Of a stretch of 64,000 bases of DNA, positions 46,138 to 58,827 are shown one piece after another. Within the stretch, counting starts at the first letter, position 1. The number at the start of each line of letters is the position of its first letter. The position numbers and the translations under genes were made by a program. The notes beneath the pieces were generated by a model that was not told where the DNA came from, made no database searches, and saw only the letters and a list, made by a program, of their open reading frames with translations. Source of the DNA: Centroberyx gerrardi (Eukaryota; Chordata; Actinopteri; Beryciformes; Berycidae); NCBI RefSeq assembly GCF_048128805.1, contig NC_136016.1, forward strand, positions 16,450,676-16,514,675, given 5' to 3'.

Positions 46138-49100
46138 ATGATGATGTCCTCTTGTTTGCGGCCCTCATTACCTCACCTCTTGTCGCTGAGGCTTCTGGGT
46201 ACAGCGGCTCCCAGGACGGTGGCTGCGAAGCAGTTGGGGGGGGCGGGGGGTCCTGAACCCCTCTCTGTGGCTCTGGCTTTCCAGGATCCCAGAGCGTTTC
46301 GGGTGAAGAGCCTGGGCGAGCTGCTCCGTGCCCTGGGGGTTTTCCACCTCTGCTCTTTCCCTGTGCTGGTCAACAACTGTGGGAAGGTGAGAGTTTGTCA
46401 CTCAGGATAATGAAGAGTAAATGGAAAAAGAGATAGAGTGAGGTGAGGTATAGACGGAGAGATCTTATTATTATTTCTTCTCCTGGTGAATCCCTGGCAC
46501 TCCTTTCACAGGAATTCTGCCAGGGTGCTGAGTGTGATCCTGGCACTGGTTACTGCTGATTGCCTGTAACGAGAGTGTGTAACATGTAAAAGTGAGATGA
46601 GAGGGGGATGTAAAGGAGAACAGCAGATGGTGAGAATGCATGCCATACATGCATGTCAGTATATATGGCACACATGCAGATTCTGTCACCTCTAGTCCTC
46701 TTGAGTTCCCATCCTCCTCTCTCTCTCTCCATTCCTCACACATATACATTTCTCTCGTCCTCTCTCCCTCTGCCTCACATCCTCTACACCTTCTTTTTCT
46801 TCACTATCTCCTCCTCCTTTCAGTTGATGTCCATAGCACGGAGCCTCCTGGGGAAGAGGGGCTTTTCCCTGCTGATGCGGCCCTCTGTCTACGCCCAATT
46901 TGTGGCCGGCGAGAACGAGAGCGAGATCTCCCTGTCCATGGAGAAGATGAGCTCCCTGGGACTGAGGCCCATGCTGGCGGTTCCTATCGAGGAAGACCTG
47001 GGAGAGGGCACCGGGTACGAAAACACCTGCCTCGTTTTCTAAACTCAGTTTGCTCAGACTCTATTCCTTTACACCAGGTGGGTCATTTCCAAGGGAAGAG
47101 GAGGGGTGAATCTTTGTGTATTCTAGGGTGCATCATCTCTGCTCATGACCCATCATCATAGTTTATGATGATGCGTCTTATCATGATGTTACCAAGAAAA
47201 TGCCTGGCTCTGTATCCCTAAGCTTACGGGGCTTGAAGTTACACTGATTCTTACTTTTCCTCCCACTTGGGTATTCTGAACCAAATTCCCATTCTGCTGT
47301 AGCTCCTACCCCATAATCATTTCACTGCTGTTTAAAGCAGTGTAGTCTTGCAGTTTGAAGAGTGAAATATAGCCTAATGTTGCTGTCTCCTCCACCAGTG
47401 AGAAGAGATATGACGACAACATGGCGGCCATGTTGGAATGCGTCCGGATGTCCCACAGCAACGCCTGGAGCAAAGACCCGATGATGCAGCTGAAGATCAC
47501 AGCTCTGCTCAGCCCCGAGTTGTGTGTAAGGCAGCGTTTACCCTCTCACAGTCACCCTTCCTGCTCTTTTTAGGAAATTACTTTGCAGCACATTTTCAAT
47601 CAAACTGTAAGTCTGTAATGTGGTAGCATTAGCAGTTATGTTGCTTCAGTTATTTAAATATGCTGGCAGATCATTTTGGGTAGGTGATCTGTTTTTAAAT
47701 AACTTCCAAATGCTAATTTCTGATGACCTGTAACCTTTGATTTTAAGGACCACCAGTACCATTTTCCAGGATATAATTTTTTTTTAATTCATTTTCATGT
47801 ATTTTGGACGACAGGGAAGCTAGTTTTTTTTAATTTCCAGGTTTTGTCAAGGACATTTGAGAACCTTGACACACTATGTACCAGACCTAAGCAAAATAGC
47901 AGTTGAATGTGGTTCAAGTATGTGGGAAAAAAAGATAAGAATACACATTTAGAGTGTGTGACGTGTCCGCAGCTGCACTTCAGATATCTGAACCTGTACA
48001 TGTTAGGGTTAGAGTCACACACATTTTCCCCATGTCTATTCTCTCTTTTTATGTAATGTAGTGTGTATTTGCTGTCATTGACTAGTCTGTTCTGCCTGTA
48101 TCAAGGTAAAACTCACAACCCTCCTCTCACAACAACAATACGACCTGGATCTCCTAGTCAGAGCTATGGATGGAGAGGTACGTCCACATTATACTATAAT
48201 AAACAGGTGTATGATTTTCAGATGTCTTCCTTCCCGCTCTATATTTATGATGATGATGATGAATGACCCCTGACCTTTGCCCTAAACTGCCTCTCTCTCA
48301 GGCAATCAGCTTCCCCGGTTTAGACGAGAGAGAGACCGCCCACTTCCTCTGTGGCCTGCAGAGACTCAACAAAATAGCGGAGGTACAGATGTGAGGGATC
48401 ATGGGAAATTTGTAGCACGCGGGACAGTTGCACCAAATCTGAAATTATCATTTTGCATCTTTGTCACTTGATTGACATCCCAGACTGCATTGTGTTGAAT
48501 TGTAATATAGCATATATAGTTATAAAATGATTGAAAGGAGCATTTGTGTTTCGAAGGCCAGCGTCAACAAGGTCCGAGTTCTGGTAGATGCAGAGTACAC
48601 ATACATGAACCCCGCCCTCTCCCTTGTCACCATGGCGATGATGAAGAAGTTCAACAAAGATGGTGCCTGGATCTGGAACACATACCAGTCCTACCTAAAG
48701 GCAAATATTTTTTTTCTCTTTTCAGCCTTAACAAATATCAGAACATATCGCCTCATCACCCTGTCTTCCACCATCAAGTCCCTAATTAGTGACAGTAATA
48801 TGCAAGTTCAAAGCCAGCAGTATGAGTCTAATTCCCTCTCCGATACAGAATAATCAGTAAGACTAAGTAAAAAGCTTTAACATATTCCCCATCCTCTGCC
48901 TCTGTCTCTCAGGAGTCCAGGTCTCTCCTCCTAGAGGCCCTGGATCTGTCTAAAAGTGAAGGTTTCTGTCTGGGAGTCAAGCTGGTGAGGGGAGCCTACA
49001 TGGACAAGGAGAGGAAGCTGGCCAAGCAAGAAGGTCGCCTGGACCCCGTCCACGAGAGCTGGGAAGACACCAATGACAGGTGGATAGTACTGATAGATAA

Positions 49101-50927
49101 TAAAATTATAAAAAATCAAAGGCAATTGCACCTCAGACAAAAACAAACTGAACTAAAACTGAATGCTGTTGAGAGTGCATAGTCTTGGATGCACTTGGAT
49201 TTATAAAAAAAAACCCTATCTATTCAACTTAAAATCAAAAGTCATCACATCATCAGGTGTGTTAGTTTTTTGGTGGGGTTAAAAATTAAAGGCACACTGA
49301 AAATAGTTCATTTGAGTTCAGTGAAAACAGCTGGATTATTCACTGGATTATCAATAATTTTTGACTCAAGTCTTTAAGACCTGCTTCATCTGTTTACTTG
49401 TGTTGGTTCAGTTACAACGGCAACCTGGATGTAATGCTGGAAGTCATCTCCCAGAGTCCTCAGCGCTACCGGATCATAGTCGCCACGCACAACGAGGAGT
49501 CAGTCCGACAAGCCGCCACACGGTCAGACCACATCCCTGCTCACATGACATGGAAACTGATGCCATTTACACTAGATAACTTACATCTGAGAAAGGAAGT
49601 CCTGAGAAGTCATGTTTGGTCCTAGCCAGTAAGCAACTTAACACCAAAATAACATCAACCACCAGATAAATAAATACTGGCTATGGCTAGTAGTAACAAC
49701 TCTAGGATCATTTATATATTTATTTAAAACAAAAATTCTTGTTTCATAAAAGATCAAAGGTGCTTGGTGAGTGTTTGAATCCACCAGCCACTGCGATCAA
49801 TGAAATCATTTGCCTCCTGAACTGATTATAACTTCATTTAAGAGTCACTTGACGCTGTATTTGATATTGCTGTTGTTTCTACCGTCTTCAGGATGGCAGA
49901 GCTGGGGATAGACGCAGACGGAGGCTCAGTGTGTTTTGGCCAGCTGCTGGGCATGTGTGACCACGTCTCCCTCACACTGGGTAAGCTGCCTCAACTGCGG
50001 CATTTAGCTGATGCTCTTATCCAGAGAGACTCACAATGCATGAGCAAGAGGAGGTTCAGTGTGTTATTCAAGGATATTTTGACAGCACACGTGGCTGTTG
50101 TGGGGATTGAACCTGTAAACTTCCAGTTATGGGACAGTCTCTTTAACCGCCTGGCCCCATTCCACCCAAACTCTCTTTAAAGCCGCACCAGGCAAGATTT
50201 CTATGTAAAAATACACCCATCTTATAAGATAAGATAAGATACCACTTTATTGATCCCCTTGGGGAAATTCGGGATCATCCTAAATCACAAAGTGGGGCTG
50301 CAAGAGAGAAGAGTATTCCATCACGCATAATTGAGACACTTTATATTCTCTATATTTGCCTGAAATAAAATCTGGTGTCATGGAGATAGATGTAAACTGG
50401 TGGGCAATCTTCTCCATGCAAGAATGAAACACAAACTGTCTCCTAAACAGCAGCACAAAACTAGACTCACCAACGTTAGATATTTTGCCTCTCTTGTCTC
50501 TTTGGTGTGCTTTACTGTAAAGAGACTCATTTAGAGAGACTTGGTAAACCTGCAGTTTGCTGATGTCACAGCACATGATTTCTGGGTAATGAAGTTCAAT
50601 GTTTTCAGTTACTACCTTACAAGCCGAGTTTATAGTGCAGCTTTAATGATATATTCACATCCTCTTTTCACTTGTTGTCTTTCATTTCTCCTCTATCACT
50701 GTGTCATGTTTACTCCACTCTATATTTTGAACTTCCCCTCATCAGCCCAGGAGGGTTTTGCGGTGTACAAGTCGGTGCCGTACGGCTCGGTGGATGACAC
50801 GCTGCCCTATCTGGTGCGCCGGGCCCAGGAGAATCGCACCGTGCTGCAGGGCATCCGCAAGGAGAGGGACCTGCTGAGGCTAGAGCTCCGCAGGAGAGTC
50901 CGGCTGGGGCTGAGGGGAGGCAGCTAG
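46138..50927 (+). CDS. prodh2: Hydroxyproline dehydrogenase (PRODH2), mitochondrial
   Basis: Ten exons: 46138-46386, 46824-47014, 47399-47525, 48106-48177, 48302-48382, 48557-48700, 48913-49079, 49412-49522, 49892-49980, 50746-50927. The total of 1,413 nt gives 470 aa. Introns are GT-AG except the sixth, which is GC-AG. The N-terminus MMMSSCLRPSLPHLLSLRLL is basic without acids, fitting a mitochondrial presequence. The proline-dehydrogenase barrel shows RPSVYAQFVAGE, VLVDAEYTYMNPALS, WIWNTYQSYLK, GVKLVRGAYMDKER, IVATHNEESVRQA, CFGQLLGMCDHVSL and PYLVRRAQENRTVLQG with the substrate-binding Arg pair (435-436). At the position where PRODH/PutA has Tyr (KYVPYG in PRODH), this protein has Ser420 (YKSVPYG), the change known for hydroxyproline dehydrogenases. 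The length also fits PRODH2 rather than the longer PRODH1. It oxidises trans-4-hydroxyproline with FAD in mitochondria, the first step toward glyoxylate. Confidence 0.93.
48701..48912 (+). other. prodh2: GC-AG intron of prodh2
   Basis: The exon ends TACCTAAAG and the intron starts GCAAAT. It ends CTCTCAG before GAGTCCAGG. Protein continuity (NTYQSYLK then ESRSLLLEALDL) and phase both require this junction, and no GT nearby restores the frame. AAG|GCAAAT fits the known GC-AG donor consensus (AG|GCAAGT) except one base. Confidence 0.85.
50000..50165 (-). repeat. Fish SINE in prodh2 intron 9
   Basis: GCATTTAGCTGATGCTCTTA with TCCAGAGAGACTCACAATGC, followed by GGGATTGAACCTGTAAAC, the reverse complement of a perfect box B (GGTTCAATCC), and a CCTGGCCCCATTCCACCC end. 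Minus orientation relative to its tRNA-like head. The best-preserved SINE copy in the window. Confidence 0.75.
50222..50278. repeat. LINE-tail-like repeat with GATAA units
   Basis: TAAGATAAGATAAGATAC followed by CTTTATTGATCCCCTTGGGG and AAATTCGGGATCATCC. A very common fish motif, probably the 3' end of a non-LTR element. Shorter copies occur at about 53.94 and 60.89 kb. Confidence 0.5.
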
Positions 50928-53830
50928 GAGAGAAGAAGAAGAGAGAGGAAGAAGAGAGAGGAGGGTTTAGTGTTAAGTGCTGAGCTGGTAGAAGAGGATG
51001 TGTTGCCCTGATACAGTAAACTCCTCCCATCTGCCACTCCATGCAGGTTAAAACAAACACTAAGAATTATTTGTAAAGACTTATCGGAGACAAGGTTGAG
51101 ACATATAGGGTGCATTGTATAGAAAGTGCTATAAATTCATCAGGGAGCTTGAGCTGAAGAACAGTTTTTGTCATTTTTGATGGGAAAAGATGCATTTATC
51201 TGGTGCTACTTATGCATAAGGTTGAATACCTTTAATATATGACTGCTTTTGAAAGTGCTTAGGCTATATATCATTAGAAAACACTGGCCATAGAAACTTT
51301 TTTGAAGGATTTTAAGCTGTTTGATGTAGCAACATTTTTTTAATACTTGAGAATTATAAACCACTGTTTTATAAACCGTTGTTCTGTTAAAGATGTAGTT
51401 GAAAAGGCTGTAGACTGTGTTCTTGCTGTATGCCTGACAAGACAGTCCTGTCAAAAAAAAAACAACCCTATGATGTCAGATAATATACAATATATAATAT
51501 AAAAACCAGCTACCAGTCTACCCACCTACTGGTCCAACCACTGCAAATGGATACATTTCTTAACGTTGAACCCTGTCTTTTTAAAGAAACTACACAAAAT
51601 GTTCAAAGAACTGGGTTGTGGTGGCTATGTGATGTGTGGATCATTTTTTAGTCTTAGGTCCTCTCGACTCTGTCTGAGGCAAAGGGATCCTAACCCAATT
51701 TGAACACTGAAGGGAGATGATGGTTTGTACAACTCCAGAACCATGTTTTCCACACACTTTGTGTCTTAAAGGTGAAATCCACCATCGCGTACTCAGTCGT
51801 CAATGACCATCTATTTGTGATGATCGATGCTAGTTATTTTGTGAGTGTAAGTGCTGCAATATACTTTTTTGGAGTATCCACTTTCCCTCAACCTGCCTTG
51901 TCTACTTCTACTTCGGTTAGTGATTTCCTACGTTTCCCATAATGACTTTCAACAACCCCCAGAGAACTGACGTGAGCTTGTTGTTTTCAGCTGTTGGTTA
52001 TACGTCTAGGTGGAACGAGTGATAGCGATAGCGGAGCGAGAGTTTTTCCAGTCGAGAAAAAGTGAGAGTGGTGCGGCGTGCCCTTACGCAAAATGCAACA
52101 TGTCTTGTGGCTGCATTGCATTCTGGTCTATTGAGGCTACTGTCGGTGGAGAAATTGGTCTCTCTGCCTCTTGTACGATGGATTTCTCCCTGTGTGAGTG
52201 TTGAACGTCGGTGCAAAATGGTGAATCTAGAAAGAAGTCCTTGTTCTTTGATTCTGAGGGACTGACACCAAAACCTGATGTTTACTGTTGATGTTTTAGA
52301 TAGCTGACATTTTTTTTGCTATCAAACTCCATTGCAGCTGTGCTGGAAATATTTCAGTGTGATGTTGCGTTGTCTACTTTTGGCCAGTTATCTGGTGGAA
52401 TAAGAAAAATACACAACCATCGTGTGAATGCGATAACTTGAACAGTTTTTATAAGAATCTTTTCAAATTTGGTATGGATATTGATGACCCCTAGAGGAAG
52501 AACTGTATTGATTTTGATATGTTTATGATTATAATAACTATTATTAATTAACTGATTAAATTCATTTCCATGCTACTTGGACCCATATCTCACCAATGGT
52601 GCATTATATTGTATTGAAATTTGTCAAGAGAATTGTTCAGGCAATTATGGAGATTTGTATGAAGTTTGCACTTTCTGTGATTATTATTAATAAATCAATC
52701 AATTAATCAATCTTTGGGCTCAATTTCCCGTTAGATGGTAAATGCTAGAGCCATGAAACTTTGCACCATGGTCTAGTATGGCTTCAGTTAGAGCCACAAG
52801 AAATATGACCCCCATCGGCCTGATGGTGGCGCTATAATTAAAGGTCAAAAATAAAAAGTTTAAAGGGCTGCATTTCCACACCGTTTGTCTGATTTACATG
52901 AAACTTAATACACATCTCCACCTAACCGTACTCTACAAATTTGCCATAGGGACCCTCAAGGTCCGCCTGGAAATTTTTTGAGATATTTTGAATTATTTGA
53001 AAAACACATTTTTAACATCTACTCCTACACCGTTTGACCGATTACCACCAAAATCGGTCAGTAGCATCTATGGTCCTACGCTCTTTAAATTGTGTTAATA
53101 GATTGTTGATATCTACTGTAGTTTTGAAGATATTAACTCTTAAAAAAATGTTTTTTTGTGCACCAGTTGTGTAATTTTTCTGCTGTCAGCACAATAAAGA
53201 CTGGACAGTTGCTATAAGAGTGTAAGAGAGTGAGTCTTATTTTCTTATTTTAGTTCCTCCTAGTACCAAATGGAGAGAAATAAAGAGAGGTGAGCTCTTT
53301 AACACCTGATCTGTTAATGACTCTCTGTCCTCCCACCTCGGACCCGCTCCCAACACTAAACTGTGAACATATGCCTCATTATAGCTGTGACCCAGACCTC
53401 ATGCTATCTTAATAGCCTATTAGAGGACTAATCTCCAATAAAAGCCTATTTGAACCTGTCCTTTGGCAGTAGAGTCTACATAGCGAGTGTGTTGTAAGTC
53501 AGACTATACATCAACCTCTTGCTTAAAAAGATACACTTTATAACAACAGGCAATTATCTAGTAGTTAATGAGGAAGTAGGCTAGTTGAGGATAAACTCAC
53601 CTAAAATCAGTTTACCCACTTTTTCAGACTGACATAAATCTTTGTTTTAAATTCATATTATTCTTAGTAAGTAGTGTCAAACTCAAGTAAGGTATATGAA
53701 GATAGGGTGTTTTATGGGGGAAAAAAGCTTGGCTGAAAATGTTATTTATTTGTGTTCATATTGGTGGTTGTTCGCCTTATGATTAACCGACTGGAGGTCA
53801 TTGTTTACCCAGAGTTTTTTATTTACCACT
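50928..53830. other. prodh2 3' flank and repeat-rich intergenic DNA
   Basis: The prodh2 3' UTR starts with a purine-rich AGAAGAAG stretch; no canonical AATAAA lies in the first 1.5 kb, so its end is unknown. Beyond about 51.8 kb the sequence looks like old interspersed repeats and holds no exon that I can support. Confidence 0.4.
52735..53160. repeat. Probable unclassified interspersed repeat
   Basis: Contains phrases such as GCCTGATGGTGGCGCTATAA, ACACCGTTTGTCTGATTTAC with ATGAAACTT, and a near-repeat CTACACCGTTTGACCGATTA with CCACCAAAATCGGTCAGTAG. The internal repetition of 'caccgtttg(t/a)c(t/c)gatt' and resemblance to fish repeats suggest a transposon-derived copy. I cannot name the class, and no terminal repeats or coding sequence were found. 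Confidence 0.4.
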
Positions 53831-53840
53831 ACACCACTGG

Positions 53841-54637
53841 GGCCTATACTACGAAGCACATTCAACAAAGTCAGGGCCTTAGCCTTAGCCAGCCATAGCC
53901 AATCACATGCAACATGGACAGATCTAGATCAGACAATTCAGATAAGATGAAACTGTTGATCCCTGTGGGGAAATTAGATTGTTGCACAGCAAAAGTAATA
54001 TGATTCAGCGGGGAAAAGGACATAGAATATAAGCGCAAAACTATAAAAATAAGTAATAGCCTAAAAATAGGCGAAAATAATAAAATAGTCTAATCAAACA
54101 ATAAAAGCCATAGGCAATAGACCTAATTATAGGATGATATAAGCCCTAATATTTCCTGCTGACATTTTCAACACATGGGTATCGGAAAGAAATGGATAGC
54201 TACTAACATTGGGTTCTTCTCTCAAGAATAACAAATTCTTATAATGACTGTCAGTATAACAAAACATAACCGCGAAAAGTAAAAGTTGTTTCTGCTTCCA
54301 AGGCTAGAGAGGATTACTGGAGGAACTGCCCCGTCATTAGGACACAGTGGGCATGTTAGTTTTTTATTGTGATTTCCATTTGTATATTTGTCCATATCGG
54401 GATCCTGTAGGAATGGTGACTCCCTGTTTCCAGAGAGCTGATTGGTCAGAAGGCTTTTCATACGTTTTGATCCGATACCCTGAACTGAACCTGCTGCGGA
54501 GCAGGTTAGCCGTGCAGAATAAGTTACCATGGTGATCCACCCCGGTTAAAAGTGAACCACCTTCATGAAACCGAAAAACCAGGGTTAAACCCAAAGTTAG
54601 CTCGCTAACCCACTAATCTCGCTTCGTGATACGGGCC
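53841..54637. mobile_element. Harbinger-like MITE with nested LINE-tail insertion
   Basis: The left end GGCCTATACTACGAAGC (53841-53857) and right end GCTTCGTGATACGGGCC (54621-54637) are inverted repeats matching at 13 of 17 positions. The GGGCC...CGAAGC terminus is common in fish MITEs of PIF/Harbinger type (class inferred). An A-rich copy of the TTGATCCC...GGGGAAATT tail at about 53940-54130 lies inside and looks like a later insertion. No transposase coding sequence and no clear target duplication are visible. Confidence 0.55.
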
Positions 54638-55339
54638 TTACATAACTGTCCTTGCTGCTCCTACATAAGCCCAAAGGTTTTTCCATACTGCTAAGCAGGA
54701 TAGATGTAGGGGGGAGAGGAGCGGGGGAAATCAACATCCTAGATACAAATTGTTCAGGAGTTTGTGCAGAGATGTGTTATTTTAGACTATGTCAGAACCT
54801 CCCTTTCAAATGACTTGACAGTCGGTAAAGATTGGGAAATGTATTGTTACAAAATTTCACTAGATGTCTTCAGTTTAAACATTTCATTTCACAGCTGTAA
54901 CACCATACAGGCAAACAACTGCAATTATCCCCTTTAAGTTTAACTTAAGCTTTTATTATTCACGACTGAAACAAGCATACAACTGACAAGTATCAGCAGA
55001 TATAGATAACAGCTTTGCTGCCAGTGGTCTCAGTCATCAGTGGTTTCATCTGGTGTTGGGAAACATGCAGTTTTTGTTGATGTCAAAATCTCTTTTATCT
55101 AGATTCCTGTCTGACTCCCTGACTAAAAGGTGTGAAAAATGCAATTTCAAAACTAGCTGTCAGCATGTACCTGGCTATTAGGTGGTGTGTAAAACATATA
55201 AAATGATTTATCAATATTAACATCTTAAAAAAACAAAAACATACAAACAACAAACCCAGGCTCCTTAGACCTTACCAACAGACAAAGCCGAACAAAAGGG
55301 AAAAAATGCGAACTACTGACACACTAATGTTGAGCAATG

Positions 55340-55345
55340 TTTATT
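55340..55345 (-). terminator. eif3c: Poly(A) signal of eif3c
   Basis: TTTATT on the plus strand is AATAAA on the eif3c strand, about 345 bases after the stop at 55690. This gives a short 3' UTR, reasonable for a highly expressed translation factor. Confidence 0.5.
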
Positions 55346-55689
55346 GATAGGTTATGAGTGAAACAATTGACGTGTCTGTTGCCTTCCTGTACTGCCACAG
55401 GCCAGCCACACTGCAATGCCTTTATTATACAATTATCTAAGAGCATTAATAACCTTAAAAATCCATTCACACTTAACAAAAGGAGCAGGCAGTACTGAAA
55501 TCTCACAGTATGCAGTTGTAGTAGGCTTGTACTGTGATGACGTCCAGCCGTTTCAGGTTCAGGTGATACAGTTTAGTCATACAAGGGAGAACAGCAACCA
55601 GGCAAGTGCCAAGCGTAGTAACCCAGGTTGTTGTTGTGGAATGAAGACTAGTTGAGTTGGCGAGGTCCAGTTCTGCAAGCTTTCCCAGC

Positions 55690-58600
55690 TCAGTAGTTGC
55701 TTTGGTTCTGGTTTCTGTAGCCGCCTCGCTGGTAGCCCCCTTGGTAACCCCCTTGTTTTTGCTGGTAACCCCCTTTCTGATCTGTGGACATGAGCAGAGA
55801 AAAATAAGAGTTTGTCATGGTTACTATGACTAAGTCAAAACCTTCAGGTCAGGTGTCTAAAATTATGGAGAAACACATTTTTCCATGCATTACAAGTCAG
55901 TTATCGACGCAATCACAATTGACTGCAAAGAAAGAAAGAAAAAAACAACACTGAACAGCCTCGCATAATGTCTGCAGTAGATGACAAGCAGGTTGGCTGG
56001 GGAACGGTCAGTTAGATTGCACACAAACACATTTTCTAAGTATCCAAGGTGCAACGTCTAGCTGGCTTCACGTACCTCTCTGGTAGCCTTGTTTCATTTG
56101 GTAGCCACCTTTCTGATCTGAAAGACAAAAGGACAAACAGTTAGCATCGTTTCTAAGGAAGCATTGTTCAAGCCTGAACAGCCCATAGCATTGCCATATA
56201 TCATCAGTAATATAACCTAGTAGAAGTAATGTCAGTTGTGGCCATTGGCAAACATGGTGAAGGTTAACAAAATGCAAATGCACACAGTACATATGACATC
56301 GCATGTTGTAATGGTGAAGGCTGTGGTCTGAACTCACCTCTGTTGAAGTAGCCGCCGTAGATGCCCTGCTTGAGGTCGAAGACGCGCTCGTTGTTCTCCA
56401 CCAGGCCGCCCAGTTTCTCGGCCAGCTGCAGGGCCATGTTCTGCAGGGAGGTGGGCTCTGTGCGGTGCATCACCACCGTCTGGGTCGGCTGGTCCAGTGA
56501 CGCCTGGAGGGACAGGTCACAGGCATTTTGAATGCTTTATTTCAACCAATAATTTAGCAGTAGTACTGTACAGAAATCAAACACATATATGGCAGGCAGA
56601 TAGACAAGCCAAGACACACAGAAAAATAAGTAAATGTAAAAAGAGAAACACAAGTATGCACATGTAAAGCTGGAGAAATGTCTGCCATGTGTTACATATC
56701 CATATTCAGGGATATCCATTATCTGTTGCATCCATATTCATACAAATCCACTCTTAACAGTGCAGCAGAGTCCCTTCCCAGCAGAAAGGCTATGAACTTA
56801 CCATCAGCTCTTCGTTGATGATCATCTTGCTGATGATGCTGTGGACTGTGGGCAACTCCAACTCAAACATCTCCGACAGCGTCTCCATGCTGGGGGGACA
56901 GAAGCAATCACAGACTGATTATGAACACTCAAATTTGTTTTCATCCATACAACCTTGTATATTGGTCTAAAAGTGAAGCAAAAGCTAGGCCAGGGGCAGC
57001 TGACATCTGCACCATTTAATTTGTAATTTTGTCTGTTGTGTTTACCTGATGGAGTCGTACACACTGCTGTATGTGAACAGGTAAGTCCTCAGTGACTCCT
57101 CTTGGATCTTCCTACAGTGGGAAATACATTCAGGAAGTGCATAAATATACAGCAAGAAGAAAATGAAAGTAAAAATGTGCACATTTGTAATGAAATTAGC
57201 TGATGTATGATAATAACGGAGGCGTGTGCTAACCTGACAAGCATCTCGCGTACTCGCTGTGTCTCGGGGAACAGGTCCCACACCTTACTGTTCATCTTCT
57301 CGTTGATGATGAAAGAGTGGCAGGTGCGCCAGTCACCCATCTTCATGGCCTTGCTGGCGGCCACAACATGTTCCCTCATGCTCTCTGGGGGTCCTGGGGG
57401 AGCGAGACAAAGCTATGATCATCTGGTATCTCAAGAATACAACACAGAAAAGGCAATAGTATTTAGACTGCAGCAAAATCTATCCAAATCTGTTCTATTG
57501 TTTACTAGCTCTTTGAAGATTTTGTGATGAAAACATTTAATCAGTAAATTAATAAGAAATGATAAGTGAATCAAAGCTGCAACAACTTTTTTTGTTGTAA
57601 TACTACAATCAATAGACACACCTAATTGATTGAGCCATGGGATCTTTCTGTTGAACTCTGCATAATGGCGTTATATACACATTACAGATCAAGTGTGATC
57701 CCGGCATAAGGAGCTGTTAGATAACGTGTTGCGTACCCAGCAGCGGCTGCCTCTCTCCCACCCTGAGCTGGTGATGGAACTGCTTGCTGATCATCCTGCG
57801 GCGGGCGTCAAACTCGTGGGCGGCCATGTAGGGGATTTCCAGCAGCATGGCTGACACCAGGTACACACACTCCAGCAGCTCCAGGTTGATGTGCATGTGG
57901 AATGGCACCTATGAGGGATGTCAGAGCCATCTTAGAACAGTCGCTGTTGAGTTCCGTATCACTCAATATGAACTGGTTGTGTGGTATTTCCTATGTTTGG
58001 AAGCTGGCTCTCAGTGAGGTCCTCTGTTGCCTCAAATTCTAGTCCATCATTTTATTGGCAAAGTTAAGTGAAACCCAGCTGGTTACCATCAAGAAAAAAC
58101 ATCCCCAACATGATCTTAAGAGCTGACTGCTTATGTAGAACTCACTTGTCTCCTCTTTTCAATCTTCTCCTGCTCGGCGTTCCTCTCCTGCATGTTCCTC
58201 ATCAGCAGGCCCTGACCCAGGAGCTCCTTGGCGCGGCCGGAGGACTGGATGTCCAGCAGGGCATTGTGGGCATCCTTGATCATGCCCTGGCGGAAAGCGC
58301 AGATGCCCAGTTGCACCATGGTTCTGTTGTACAGGATCTAGACGAGAGAGAGAGAGAGAGAGAGATGCATTTGATATTGGGATTACTGTTGCATATAAGC
58401 ATGTTCTCTTACTCAGCTGTGCGTCTGCCTGCCTACCTGCACAGGTGGGTCAGCGTGCTGGATGTTGTCCTGCAGGTGGCTCATCAGCATCAGGTCGCGG
58501 GCCTGGTACCAGCGTGAATGCAGAGCGTGGTGGTAGATGTGGCAGAGGATAGCGCAGGTGCGGATACGGTCGGTGCGGTCCTTGGCGTAGATGAACTTGC

Positions 58601-58752
58601 AGAGGCGGTCCATGATGACGGCGCTGTCCTCCCCCTCGCTCTCCTCCTGGTCCTGCTCCGACTACACGGGGGACAGAGAGAGACACGGCTCAGCAGACTG
58701 AACTGCAAGACAGAGGGCTGTTCTGCTCCTGACAAGGAACTGTAGGTAACTG

Positions 58753-58827
<75 letters not shown>

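Noticed and set aside
46138-50927. PRODH1 (proline oxidase) as identity
   Set aside because: Ser replaces the active-site Tyr (YKSVPYG) and the length is about 470 aa, both fitting PRODH2.
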